From Gonapodya sp. JEL0774 (lineage: Eukaryota > Monoblepharomycota > Monoblepharidomycetes > Monoblepharidales > Gonapodyaceae): DNA of 64,000 nucleotides. Both the position numbers and the translations under genes were made by a program. Of the stretch, positions 30,289 through 41,964 are shown piece after piece. Below the pieces are notes generated by a model. The model searched no databases and was not told where the DNA came from. It was given only the letters and a program-made list of their open reading frames with translations. Every line of letters starts with the position of its first letter. The stretch's first letter is position 1. The stretch covers positions 159,623-223,622 of the forward strand of contig JADIIX010000018.1 of the NCBI GenBank assembly GCA_027604505.1, written 5' to 3'.

Positions 30289-32211
30289 ATGCCCACTGAA
30301 AACAACAAGAAGCGCCGCCCAATCCGTGTCGCCGCCTTCTCTGGATGTCTTGGTGATCGCTTCACTGGTCTGGAAGAGGCAGTACGCGGCGAACCGGTGG
30401 ACGTTCTTATGGGGGACTACCTCGCAGAGCTCACTTTCGCAATGCTCACCGCCAACTTCATTGACATGTTTGGGTCCAAAGCACAAGAAAGACTGGCAGC
30501 GTACTACTGTGATCCATTCGTCAAGCAGCTCGCTCCAGAGCTTGAGCTCATTTCCCAACGAGGAATCAAAGTCGTCACCAACGCCGGAGCTTTCAACCCG
30601 CGCGGACTCGCACTTGCTGTACAAAAGGAGATTGATGCTCGCAACCTCCCACTCAAAGTGGGATACGTTGACGGTGATAATGTCATGCCGATTCTAAGCG
30701 ACCTCGCTCAGAAAGGCATTCCAAACATGGACAGTGGCGTAAACATGGATGACCAGACCGCCAAAGCTATCGTCACCGCGAACGCGTACCTCGGTGGCTG
30801 GGGTATCACAGAGGCTCTACGGAACGGAGCAGATATCGTCGTTGCGGGTCGAGTTGCGGACGCGTCTCTCGTCACTGGGCCAGCGGCCTGGTGGTTCGAT
30901 TGGAAACCCAACGACTGGTCGAAACTCGCCGGCGCCTTTGCGGCCGGTCATGTCATTGAATGCGGACCGCAGTGCGTTGGGGGTAACTTTTGCGGCTTCG
31001 CCGCTGGCGGCAAGCGGGACCCCAGGCTTACGGTAAACTTGGGGTTTCCTATCGCTGAGATTGAGGAAGATGGTAGTAGTGTGATCACAAAGAGAGCCAC
31101 TGATGGGGGTATGGTAACGGTTGATACAGTGACTGCCCAATTCATGTATGAGGTAAGTCGGCAGCCAAGTGTGATCATGCGTCTGGGTGAGACTGAATCC
31201 AGTCCCCTAACACTTTACCAGACCCAAGGCCCGCTGTACTTGCACCCAGACGTTACCCTTCACGTTGATACGGTTGAAATCAAACAGGAAGGACCAGACC
31301 GGGTTCGCGTCTTCGGCACTCAGGGCAGTCCACCTCCAGCCACCACCAAAGTAACGTCGTTCTATCCAACTGGGTACTTTGGCGTGACTTTCATGTATGT
31401 CGCGGGTCTGGATATCAACGAGAAAGTTCGCTGGCTGAAGGAGCAGCTTACCCTCCTTTGGAAGCAGTCCGGAGCAACTGCTGACGACGAGCTCCTGATC
31501 ACCCCACTTGGTATCGCGGCAGTGAATCCCAAATATCAAGCCGAGTGCACAGTCACCGTCAGGATTGCGGCGTCAGCTCGGTCCAAGGAGGTCCTAAAGT
31601 ACTTTAACTCTCAATGGGGTGGTTACATACCCGGAGGCACCCCGGGCCTGCATGCAGAGTTCCTTGTGGACCGCATGCCAATGCAAACACACATGCAGAT
31701 GTTTCCAGGTTTGATCCCACAGAGCACTCTCCGTCACCAGTACACGGTCTTGAATGCGAGTGGCGACATAACCGCGGCAGTGCCCCTACCCCCTGCGACT
31801 TTCACATTCGTATCGCAACCAAAATCGAATTTTGACATCAAGCCTCTGTCACACTGGGGCGAGACCACGAAAGCGGCGATGGGCTTGGTGTCTTACTCTC
31901 GTGTCGGGGACAAGGGAGGAAATGCCAATCTTGGTGTTTGGGTCCCGAAGCCGGAAGCCTGGGACTGGCTTGTTTCATTTCTAACAGAGGAGCGGCTTCG
32001 TGAACTTCTAGCCATTGAGGACCCGCAAATTGAGGTACACCGCTACCTCGTACCCAAAATTCGTGGCATCCAGTTCGTCCTCAAGGGATACTTTGGGATC
32101 AGTGGATCAGGAAATACGCGGTTGGATACAATTGGCAAATCAGTTGGGGAGTTTTTGAGGGCCAAAGTGGTTGATATCCCAAAGTCGATCCTAGCTCATT
32201 ACTACATTTAG
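30289..32211 (+). CDS. AtuA-family protein (DUF1446, acyclic terpene utilisation)
   Basis: Single exon of 640 residues, unusual among intron-rich neighbours. The start is placed at MPTENNKKRRP. The frame is open further upstream, but that part is not family-like. Diagnostic blocks: VAAFSGCLGDR, DVLMGDYLAELT, KVVTNAGAFNPRGLA, ADIVVAGRVADASLVTGPA, HVIECGPQCVGGNFCGF, and TVDTVTAQFMYE, then VGDKGGNANLGVW in the C-terminal small domain. AtuA is encoded in the Pseudomonas gene cluster for growth on citronellol and geraniol, though its own reaction is not well established. Fungal relatives with the fused small C-terminal domain exist. Position opposite an acyl-CoA ligase fits a role in catabolism of a branched or terpenoid acid. 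Intronless structure is compatible with bacterial origin but does not prove it. Confidence 0.9.
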   Translation: MPTENNKKRRPIRVAAFSGCLGDRFTGLEEAVRGEPVDVLMGDYLAELTFAMLTANFIDMFGSKAQERLAAYYCDPFVKQLAPELELISQRGIKVVTNAGAFNPRGLALAVQKEIDARNLPLKVGYVDGDNVMPILSDLAQKGIPNMDSGVNMDDQTAKAIVTANAYLGGWGITEALRNGADIVVAGRVADASLVTGPAAWWFDWKPNDWSKLAGAFAAGHVIECGPQCVGGNFCGFAAGGKRDPRLTVNLGFPIAEIEEDGSSVITKRATDGGMVTVDTVTAQFMYEVSRQPSVIMRLGETESSPLTLYQTQGPLYLHPDVTLHVDTVEIKQEGPDRVRVFGTQGSPPPATTKVTSFYPTGYFGVTFMYVAGLDINEKVRWLKEQLTLLWKQSGATADDELLITPLGIAAVNPKYQAECTVTVRIAASARSKEVLKYFNSQWGGYIPGGTPGLHAEFLVDRMPMQTHMQMFPGLIPQSTLRHQYTVLNASGDITAAVPLPPATFTFVSQPKSNFDIKPLSHWGETTKAAMGLVSYSRVGDKGGNANLGVWVPKPEAWDWLVSFLTEERLRELLAIEDPQIEVHRYLVPKIRGIQFVLKGYFGISGSGNTRLDTIGKSVGEFLRAKVVDIPKSILAHYYI

Positions 32212-32672
32212 TCAGTCAAGTGGGGCAACACGGCTCTGCCGTTGTCATGCAAGATTGCTTTTACGTGATAGTCCATTTTCTTTGCAGCTCAGAGGGGCGT
32301 GCAGTTTCTTAGTGTGGGAGTATTTTAGCAAAAATACATTATTGTTTCGGGAGAGTTCGTTCAGTTCGCAATGTGTCACCGACAGCACTTCCCTACAGAA
32401 ATTCTCGCGTGATCAGACCAGATTGCGAGGCGAGGTTGTTAAGTACAAACTTTTTAAAATCAATGTCGGGCATCACTCGCCCCCACTATGGCGCCAGTTC
32501 TTCTGTTTGCTCCTGTGGATTCCTCAGAATGGTAACTACATTCCCACCAACAAGTCCTAATACGTCATCCATACAGTCGCGGAAAAAAGGAGTGCTTCAG
32601 TGAGGTGAACTGTAGAACACTAGTCCATGCAAAAATGGCTTTGCATCATGAAACAAACGTGTGTGTGCAGTA
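32212..32672. other. Intergenic region between convergent genes
   Basis: About 460 bases holding the 3' ends of the AtuA gene (plus) and the Zn2Cys6 regulator (minus). No further gene seen. Confidence 0.4.
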
Positions 32673-35268
32673 CTACGCAAGTGGCGATATTCCAAGCTTC
32701 CAGAGAGCTGTATTCCGAAGCAGCTTTAATTCTCGTAAGTAAGCTGGGACTCGGGTCCAATAGTCGGCATTGTACTCCAGGTGGTGAATGTGCGTGTTCA
32801 GGTCCCTCAAGGCACCTTCCGCACAAGACCCCATAAGCACCCTGGCAACATGGACGATTGCAGATACGTACACAGCTGTCATTTCGAGGCAGCCACAGTT
32901 GGTAATGATGGCGTCTGGAATCCTGAGAAGCTCCGCAATCTGCTTGGCGTTGTTCACAGCAGCAACAAACGCAGTGCTGGAGACCCACACGAGAGGCATG
33001 TCCTTGATTGTGGTTGGCGAGCTGACGATGAGAGCAATAAAGTGGAAGAGCAGCAAAGTCCGTCGATATATGGCATTCCTTAGGTTTGGCTCCACATCAG
33101 CAAGCATTTTGACATGCCAGGTGGTGAGAAGTTCTTGAAAAAACGAATACTTTGATAGAGCGGCGGGATCAGAAGGGTTCACTCCGCATTGAATCGATGC
33201 AGTACGGTGCTCGAAGAATTGTGAGACGATCTGTGCAACAATATGACGTCCATCAATATTCATAGCCGAAACAGAGTACGGTAAGAAACACGCTTCGCTT
33301 CACTAACCTGGTACAACTGTATCGTGTCAACGTTGATTGTGAAGTATGTGTGTGGTGAAGTGCCTATATATCGTTCCCATTCGGGCTGCCTATTTAAGGG
33401 TGGACTGTTCATTCATATTTCACGATGAAGAACATGAGAACTACTCACAGGGCTGGTATCTTCACAGACATTTCCGACTCTTTCATTAAGGGCAATGTGT
33501 GGTTGATAAGAGCGCATTGCCGATCCGCCAGATACACTGCGAGATAAATGCGAATTCGCAATTGTGCAATTTCCACTCCGGTCTGACTAGAAACACACCG
33601 GACCAAGCGGTTCTCCTCCTCGCCTCTTCATACTCTAGAAAGTCCTGATCGTAGACTCCATCTCCTATTATCTGACTGCTGTCCTTGAAAAGCCCCAGTT
33701 CTCTGGCCATCGTAACTGCTACTGAAATAAGTGGTTGCACCGAGTCTGGAGCGGTGAGGTGGCCGTACCGGGCAAGGTACAGCACACACTCAACCATGTC
33801 AAGCCGGCGAGCACCCGGAGAATCGAGGATACGGTGAAGCATGTTCAGGCACCGGTAGAAAAAAAAATCCCCGAATCGCTGACATTCAGCTTGTGAGATG
33901 ACCGAAGCAGCGTTGGTTGTCCAGAGGAAGAGATGGCGGACGTCATGCGTTTTCCGAACCAGCTTTGTGAGGCTTCCGAAATCTACCTGTCCAGCGGCGT
34001 GAGACCTTAGAACCGTGATATTTGGGGGGAGAAAAGGCATGTGAGGGTAGAGGGAAACCATAGCTCCTAAGCACATCAGACCGTGCAAAAGGAAAGGGTT
34101 TGGCCGGGACAAGCAACTTGGCTGGAAGCTGAAAAGCAAGGGCGTGAGCTCCCAGAAATTCTATAGATAAAGATTACGTAAAACGAGCCTTGGCGAGGTG
34201 GGGTACAATGTTCTGTGTGTAAGAAGGTACGCGAATGACCGAACAACGAACAGATTGGCCACTTCAACGCTGGGCACTGCATTCGTGAAGAAAAAAGGTG
34301 TAGATTACGAGCGGTGAAGATAACTTTGCTTAGCATTGACGTACTGGGACCATTATCTGTTTGTTCATCAAGGTGCATCGCAAACGGAGACACATTCATT
34401 TCCCACGCTCCGGCAAGCGCATCCACGATAGCAGTGCGTTCCTTTCCCATCAAGTAATATCCCGATGGATTGTGTAAAGACATGTCAGGGAAGATTCCAA
34501 ACGAGCCCTCAACTTGTACATCATTTTGTTCGATTGATTGCGATGCGTGCTCGATGAGAGGTAACTCTCGAGGTGGGTTACTTAACACCCTGTTGTAAAG
34601 CTCAACATTGCTCTTGGTATCCGATACACAGGAAGTAAGGGACGGGGAGGGGGACCTCATCACGTCTAGAGAAAGGTCTTCATCATAACTCAGCACTTTT
34701 GAATGCCCTTCCTTTGGGGACAGAGCAGAGACGCTGTTCTTCAAGTGATCTATCTCAGATGCAGTAGTAGGTAACTCCTCGAAGTATGATTCTAGGCGCC
34801 TCAGAGCGGCCTCCACCAGCTCGTGTGTTGTCCTGTCCGATATGAATGACTTGGAGAAAGTCGACGTGCCTCGGTTTGCCCGTAGGTCATCGATCCGGAG
34901 AACTTTCGAGTACAGAGATTCAAGCCAGCCTTTGCGAGGGCCTGGTCGACTGACGGTGCGCTCTGCGTTCGCAACTGTGGATCAATGCGGGAGGTGACAG
35001 GTTTGCAACCTAGGGATCTGTACCTATAGCGCAAGAAATCCCCCTTTCGCTGCATCGCAGACAAGGCAACTTTCTGTCACATCGTTCGCGTGCATATCTA
35101 CAGGCATCGCATGGCTGAGCTCAGGGTGTGGGAGACAATCTTGGTTGAGTCCCGCAGTCTGCCGTCGCCCGTCACATCCACAACACTACAAACCAGTCCT
35201 TGCTTTTCTTTTGCCACAGGCAGAACCAAGCCAGCCTCGGATCTCGGGGGCGTCTTCTGCGGGGGCAT
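32673..35268 (-). CDS. Zn2Cys6 transcription factor with fungal-specific middle domain
   Basis: The model starts with MPPQKTPPRSEAG at 35268. After one intron the next exon reads PCDACRYARERCDRKLPC then LRCSERGISCAI, a perfect C-x2-C-x6-C-x5-C-x2-C-x6-C zinc cluster. The following exon gives the linker and start of a dimerisation helix (SRPGPRKGWLESLYSK). Downstream exons carry the fungal-specific regulatory domain, for example PFLLHGLMCLGAMVS, MVECVLYLARYGHLT and VAVTMARELGLF then YEEARRRTAW. The last exon (33263-32673) is helical and ends SPLA. It probably binds CGG-containing sites in the nucleus. It lies next to and convergent with the AtuA gene, so it is a candidate regulator of the AtuA/acyl-CoA ligase pair. 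That link is inference. Exon limits in the middle are approximate. Confidence 0.85.
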
Positions 35269-35555
35269 CGCGAATAGAGTGCGCCGGGAGAATACCTGTG
35301 TGCGGCAAAACCTCAACTACGTTTGCTCCTATTGCACTCTTTCGTTGAAGGGAATACACGCGTGCTATCTTTTTTTGCAGAACCCATCTCCTGCTCTGCA
35401 GTGTTTCTTGAAGGCGGCCGCCCTGCTCCACATCTCGCTGCTCTCACCTTGGGGGTCCTTCTGCAGCGCTCGATGTGACGATCGGACACGAACTACGATC
35501 AAAAAATGATACTACCACGCCAAATTTTGCCACTCTTGAGACCGGCAATGTCACA

Positions 35556-35891
35556 ATGTCCGATTTGGCGAGCGAGGAGGGCTCAACTTCAGTGCTTTCC
35601 AATGATGGGAAATCCCTTATATCATCTCCCTTCGACCCTCCCGCTGTTCCCCGCGTCAGTTCGACTCCCAAATTGACTGTCGAGTCCGGGCTTGCTGTTG
35701 GCCTTGGTCTTCCCCGGCGCTCAAAGTGTGTGCCACGTGGGTGAGTTTGCATCATTGGACTCGCGAGTTGCCTCGGCCAACTCGCTCACCCCTGTTTGCG
35801 TAACTTCCCCTATGACTGATCCAGCCACCACACCTGGCAACGTGCCTCCTGCCGAAAGTTGGATGCCTGCGCGGCGCTCAGTTACTTCTAA
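35556..35891 (+). CDS. Possible small Ser/Pro-rich protein
   Basis: A weak candidate. From ATG at 35556 a frame (MSDLASEEGSTSVLSNDG) runs to a good donor at 35741 (GTGAGT). An acceptor at about 35824 continues it in phase for about 22 residues to a stop. There is no family motif, and the upstream frame is also open back to about 35475. It could equally be untranslated sequence upstream of NOP4. Confidence 0.25.
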
Positions 35892-36294
35892 GAGGGTGGA
35901 ATGGTTGCAGTGACAAGAGTTCCAAGTTTACACGATAAATAAATGAAATGGAATGCGCAATAATGTTGAAAAGCTGTTGGCCGTTTGACCATGGGTTAGA
36001 CCAGGCGCCCACCCACCCAATATGTATTCGGAACGCCCTAAAAATGTTTATTGTTCAATCTCATACTAAGATCTCTGACCGAACTTCTCATTATTTTCCT
36101 TCCGTCCCTTTCATTCGCATTTCGCGCGCTGCTCTGGACTCTCCGTCACACAGTCAACACCCCCCAAACACAATAAACTTTGAGCCAGTTTGAGTGAGTA
36201 GTTGGTTTCATCTGCATCTTGCGCACCACTCGCTGTGGTCACTTCGGAGCTGACCTGAAAAGAGAAAGTCTTCCCAGTAAGGATAACATTTGAA

Positions 36295-39200
36295 ATGGGC
36301 AAAAAGAAAGAACCAAAGAACGAGATCGTAAAAGCTGCTGGAAGTGGTAATGCAAGCGAAGCCCAAAATCGACGGACAGATGGCGATGACTCGGATGCGG
36401 AGTCTTTCGACTTTGAAATGATGGGTCCAGCCGTGAAGACCGAGGAGAGCGTGAAGCTTGATGAAGATGGGGACATTAAGATGGAAGAAACGGATGAGAT
36501 CGCCAATAGTGGCTCCTCTGCCGCGGAGCGTGCACCCAAGTTGTCACGAACGACGTTGTTCGTGCGCAATATCCCATTTGACGCGACGTCCCAAGAGCTT
36601 GCCGAATTTTTCTCTGAAATTGGGCCCACCAGAAATTGCTTTGTCGTTGGATTAAAACCAACGATGGAGCTTGATGGACCTGGCCGGGAGCAAGTCGTCC
36701 CAAACGCAACCTCAAATGCTCCCAATCGTGGTATCGGATTCGTTCAGTTCGCGTTGGCCGAGGACGCCCAAAAAGCTTTAGAGACATTGAAAGATGTCAA
36801 ATTTCGAGGGCTGCGGAAACTCAAACTGGAGTTCGCGCAGGCGCGACACGGAGTCAAGGATGGCGAAGGCAGTGAGTTACCAGTGTTGAGTATGAGATAC
36901 CGTTCTTCACAGAAACCATTCAAACATATATGTGCTTGTACTATGCTTGTTTGAAAGCTCCGGCGAAGCCCCCTGTCGTCCCCAAGCCCACTCAAAAGGC
37001 GAAAGGCGCTAAGAGTTCAAAATCACTACCAACGAACCTCATTGTTTCAAATCTTTCCGAGATTCCAGGACTTACCAAAAATCATCTTCGAAAGAAATTG
37101 AGGAAGTTTGGCGAGCTGACCGACTTGGAGTTTCCCATTTTGGGGTGGCAATCACGGGACGCCGGTGAGTTGTTCATGTTGCACTGATCGATTGCTCACC
37201 AGATACACTCATGTGCATCAAACATCTGTTCAGCTCGCGCCACGTATCCCACGTGGGATGCAGCTGATTCTGCTGCCAAAAGGCTCGACGGGCACGTGTT
37301 CAAAGGGGTTGTCGTGAAGGCTGTGGTTGAAGAGCGACGTGAAACGGGGAATCGCGGTAAGGGAAGAGAAGCAAGGCTCATTGTACGAAATTTGCCATTC
37401 ACGGTGAGTGTCTTCTCGTCGAGCTTAACTTCACAAACTGTTGTTTCTCAACACAGTGATCATACCAGGTCAACGACGCGAAACTGCGATCTCTCTTCTC
37501 TGACTTTGGCACTCTCAAAGACGTAAAACTCCCGCTCAAAGCCCCTACCTCCGAAAACTCGCTCGGTACTCCCCGTGGATTCGGATTTGTCGAATTCGAA
37601 TCCCGGAAGGAGGCTGAAGCTGCCATCGAAAAAGTGAACGGAACAACTGTTGGTGGGAGGATTGTCGCTGTAGATTGGGCGGTCAGTAAACGGGTCTGGG
37701 AGGAGGAAGTGAAGCCTGGAGGAGAAGATGAAATAACAGAGACGAAAACGGAGGATGATGACGATGGAGACGATAATCCGATGAGATTCCAGAATGAATC
37801 TGAAGGTGACCTCAAAGACGAATTGGATGATGATGCGGACGTGAAATTAGAGGATGACGATGATGAAGACCACAAGGATGGGGACGACTCTTCTGTATGG
37901 GAAGAGGATGACTGGAAGGACGAAGAATCTAGCAGCCATGTGGAAGACACTACTGAGGTCGCAGACTCCCCGAAAGGCTTGAAACGCAAGCATTCTGTCT
38001 CGATTGACAATGGTGACGCCACAGTCAAATTGTCGCCCGAGGAGGAGCGTGAGCGCATGTTGAAGAAACGAAAGGCTGAGGCTGAGACGACGGTCTTCGT
38101 GAAGAACCTCGCTTTTGAGACTGGAGAGGAGGATCTGGCGGAGAAGTGAGTTCGTCGGTGAAACAGAGTTTTGCTCGGAAATGTTGCCTTACCTCTACCT
38201 TTTAGATTCCGACACTTCGGTCCCATTCGCTACGCTCGCATTACGCAGGATTTGCAAACAGGACGCTCTCGGGGAACAGCGTTTGTTCGCTTCGTCCGCT
38301 CTCTCGATTGTCAACGATGTCTCACGGAGTACGCTGCCGCTGCGGCCACAATGTCATTTGAAGTTGAAGGAGTCAAGAAAGCGCAAGAAAGCGATTCCCG
38401 GAAAAAGGGACCACCAAAACCACCGTCTGTGTTGAACCCCGAACCCTCCACGACGGCTTCGTCGACACCGTTCTTTCTTCACGGTCGATCGTTGGTTGTG
38501 CTTCCTGCTGTCACCCGCGTACAAGCCGGTGCTCTTGTCGTGGAAAATAAGAGGAAGAAGCGGGGACAGGACAAACGCAACCTCTATCTCGCTCGAGAGG
38601 GTGTGGTGTTCCCAGATACTCCAGCCGCTGCAAGCATGACCCCTACCGAAGTTTCGAAACGGCAAACTAGCTATGCAGAGCGGAAGAGAATGCTTGAAAG
38701 GAATCCCAACTTGTTTGTGAGCAAGACTCGATTAAGCTTGCGGAATTTGTGGACGCAGTTGCACGACGGTGATCTCCGCAAGTTGAGCAAGTTGGCAGTG
38801 GATGCATTTTGGAGAGAGTGGCGGCAAGGAACACGCCAAGGCCTCGAACGAGAGGTTCTCGAAGAGGATGGGCTCTTGGATCCAATCGCTGTGGGCGACT
38901 ATGAGCATGACGATCCATCCCGCAAGGTTCCGGACATTGACCCGAGTACGGTCCGGTACTCGAAACCGGTCATCAAACAGGCGAAGGTGATTCGTGACAC
39001 TGTCCGATTGGATCCCGCGACTGGTTTGGGCCGGAGCAAGGGCTACGGTTTCGTCGAGTTTTCGCGGCACGCCGACGCGCTCGCATGTCTCCGATGGCTC
39101 AACAACAATCCCCAGGCGTACGCGAGCGTCGCTCCCGAAGTTGCTGCAAGAAACAAGGCCATTGATGAAAAGGGGCAGCAACAATTCACCAAGGCTGCTG

Positions 39201-40066
39201 TGAAGAAAAAGGCCAAGAAAGATGCAGAAGGTAACACTCCAGGAGCAGAAGCAACGGATTCAGCCGCGACAGATCGAGTTTCCTACCCGACGAAGCGCCC
39301 AATTGTTGAGTTCTCTATCGAAAATTCACTTGTCGTCCAGAAGCGAGAAGAACGCGTCAAGAATTCGTTAGCAGGATCGAAAGCAAAAGAGAAGGAAGCG
39401 TCGGAAGCATCATCTTCCGGGGCGCCTCCCGTCGTTGTGCGTAAGAAAGGAAGAAAGAAGATGTCTTTGCTTGAGCGAATCAAGGAGAAGAAGCTCCGGA
39501 AGAAGCTCGAGGGAGCTGTTGCTGTGGGTGCTGGGAAGGTAGTTTCAGCCGGCGCAAACGGTAACAGGGGACCTCTTTTACGGAAGGGCGAAAAGATTGG
39601 ACAATCTGTGGGAAATGGCTCGAGCAAGAAACCAGTCGCGGGCAAGGGATCAGAAGCAGCATCCCGCCAGAACAAGCGAAAGCGAGATGGTGACGGGGAC
39701 ACCAAGGACATTGAGAAGCGGAGGAAAACTGATGGCAAATTCTCTCTCGAATCGACTTCACCCGGGCGTGTAGGTGGACCTGCTAAACCTGCTCCTCGTC
39801 GAAGCGGTGATGGTGGACCCTCCAAAACTACCCCGGCGCCCAAACCCAAGCAAACACAACCACGACCTAAATCTATCCCCACCTCCATACCCTCTTCTGT
39901 TCCTGTCGCTGAACCTAAAAAGAAGAAGGAGAGGAGCCGACCAGGTCTTTCAAAGGAGCAAAAGCGAGACTTGCAGGAGGACAGGGAGTTTGACACTTTA
40001 GTAGCAAAGTACCGTAAGAATCTATTATCTGAAGTAACGGGGTCGGATATGGCCAAGTGGGCCTGA
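36295..40066 (+). CDS. NOP4: Nucleolar multi-RRM protein Nop4 (RBM28)
   Basis: Five exons: 36295-36871, 36958-37164, 37234-37403, 37469-38145, 38206-40066; 1163 residues, larger than yeast Nop4 (685) because of acidic and basic linkers. RNA-recognition motifs in order: RTTLFVRNIPFDATSQEL with RGIGFVQF (about 85-185); TNLIVSNLSEIPG (about 215-285); RLIVRNLPFTVNDAKLRSLF with RGFGFVEF (about 305-400); and ETTVFVKNLAFETGEEDL with RGTAFVRF (about 535-600). A late degenerate fifth motif has KGYGFVEFSRHADAL. A strongly acidic linker separates RRM3 and RRM4. The C-terminal third is Lys-rich with nuclear-signal-like runs (KKKGRKKMS-type, NKRKRDGDGD). Nop4 is needed for 60S subunit rRNA maturation in the nucleolus. 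Phases agree at every junction. Confidence 0.92.
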
Positions 40067-40137
40067 ATTTTGTAATTTGCAGTTGTGCCCGGCTGGTGTT
40101 AGTGCAAAGTTATCGTGGTTCGGAGAAACGGCTAAAT
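40056..40137 (+). repeat. Direct repeat, left copy (end of NOP4)
   Basis: 82 bases covering the last codons and 3' flank of NOP4. The start AGTGGGCCTGAATTTTGTAA and the end TCGGAGAAACGGCTAAAT recur at 41738-41820 with a 4-base insertion and a few substitutions between. Confidence 0.88.
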
Positions 40138-40212
40138 AGATCGAAACTCCCCATTGTGAAGCACGTGAAACTCTCCAGCCTCATTCCCACTGTTTCCCAT
40201 TCAAACATCAGC

Positions 40213-41583
40213 ATGGCCGGGCCACTTGGAGATCCGCATGGCCGTCTTGCTTCAATGGGCCTTGATCGCGAAGGGGTTTGGGGGTGAGTCCAGTTTCAAA
40301 ATGGTCATTCTTCCATGATTTCTGATGAGGACGACGCCAACAGTCCCGTAACCGCAACGATGGATTGGTGTGAAGAGAACTATGTGGTGAACGAATGGGT
40401 AGCGGAGTTCTGTGAGGAGACAGTAGCTGAAGGTGGTTCGTGTGAGCTGAGGTGGTGACGACACCTTTGTTCATGTTCATCGCAGGGAACACATGGACTT
40501 CTCTGTCCATGGTGATTCCATGCATATATGCGATGTATCTTGTTCACAGAGTGAGCTCAAGTCTTAATTCTGTGGTTTTGTTTCCATATAACCGGCCATT
40601 ACGTTAGCACGGTCTTGGCACCCGTTTCATCTGGCACTATGCATCACTACTCGTCGTAGGAGTGGGATCTGTTCTATTTCATGGCACGCTGTTGTTTGAA
40701 ACTCAGATGATGGACGAGCTGCCGATGTGAGCGTGCCATCATCCATCATCTTGCATACAGTTACGTAGTGTGCAACCAACACCTTCCATTGCCGACCTTG
40801 CGTCGAATCGAATCGGTCGCAATCTTCAATAGGGTATACGCTACAATGTTTCTGGTCTACAACATCTTGGAAACAACCGAGGAACCTGTTTACGGACTGC
40901 CTTTGGTCGCTGCACTTCTCGCATACGCGGGACTATTCTCATACGTGTACCTGAATCATGTCAACAATCCGGGTGAGTTTTCTCTATCGTCCTTGTCGAA
41001 AGAAAAAGCGCAACGCACACCTTTTTCCGTGTCACTCACCAATCCAACAGTGTTTCACCAGCTCGTTTATGGCTCAACGGTTGTTACTTTGGTCGCGTAC
41101 TCCGTATATAGATGGAAGAAGGACCCGGTAATCAGGGACCCTGTACCAGACTGGAACGGCTCTCCGAGGGAGGGCACGGGTAGAATTCAGCTCATTGGTT
41201 ACACACTGTATTTGACCGGTTTCCTCCTTTGGAACTTGGACAATATGTACTGCGAAGGGCTTAGACTCGCACGTATTACTGGTGTTACCTTGCTGGGAAC
41301 TTTTCTCGGGAAGTGGTTATTGAACCCGGTCTTGCAACTTCATGGACACTGGCATCTCCTGACTGGGTGTAAGTCACTCTCTGAGAGTTTTCACATAGAC
41401 AACAATATCATTTTCTCCCTTCTGATCATTCTCATTTAACACGCAGTCGCATCGTATGTCCTCTTCACCGCCCAAGTCTACATGCAGATGCTCAGGAGAA
41501 ATCGCTTCGACGTCAGGTTGGATTGGCAGCTTGGGTGGTTTCCTGTAGTGGTGTCAGTGCCACGTATAGCAAAGGTTGAGTGA
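40213..41583 (+). CDS. Alkaline ceramidase (ACER/YPC1 family)
   Basis: Seven exons: 40213-40283, 40344-40411, 40486-40550, 40608-40726, 40761-40972, 41051-41368, 41447-41583; 329 residues, all in phase. The joined N-terminus reads WGPVTATMDWCEENY then VVNEWVAEFWNT, the family signature. It is followed by VVGVGSVLFHGTLLFE with the conserved catalytic-site His, and DELPMIY. Later, GFLLWNLDNMYC and LHGHWHLLTG carry the C-terminal zinc-ligand histidines. About seven hydrophobic segments fit the seven-helix membrane fold. The enzyme cleaves (phyto- or dihydro-)ceramide to a long-chain base and a fatty acid in the ER or Golgi. The gene starts only 147 bases after the NOP4 stop and is flanked by the direct repeat. 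Confidence 0.93.
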
Positions 41584-41737
41584 TTGCGAAGAATCAAGCA
41601 GTTAGTTGTTGCATTCTAGACCACACTTTGTATGGTTCTTTTTTCTTGGAACGCACGTATCCTTCTTAGCTTTAGAGATTACTTGTCAATTTTAGCAAAT
41701 GCAGAACATATTTGATGTTTTCTCCTCAAAGCTGAGA

Positions 41738-41820
41738 GTGGGCCTGAATTTTGTAATTAATTTGCAGCTGTGTCCGGCTGGTGCTGCAAGGTTTCATGGC
41801 TTCGGAGAAACGGCTAAATC
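41738..41820 (+). repeat. Direct repeat, right copy (NOP4 3'-end duplicate)
   Basis: Second copy of 40056-40137, about 155 bases after the ceramidase stop. It even retains the equivalent of the NOP4 stop codon (GGCCTGA) but no upstream NOP4 coding sequence. Confidence 0.88.
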
Positions 41821-41964
41821 CACAAAGGAGTGGCTTTTAGTGTGTGCACCCAAGGGCAAAAGAAATCTGCATCAACGAATGTATTATAAAAGTGTATTGA
41901 AGACTCTATACTGGTGTCCACCTCTTCGCCTGCTCTATCAAGTGCATCCTGGCTAGGCGGATAT

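Noticed and set aside
37399-38226. 275-codon minus-strand frame opposite NOP4
   Set aside because: It is an antisense reading of the acidic Nop4 linker, giving Ser-rich nonsense.
39283-40056. 257-codon minus-strand frame opposite the NOP4 3' part
   Set aside because: Antisense of the Lys/Ser-rich C-terminal region, with no motif.
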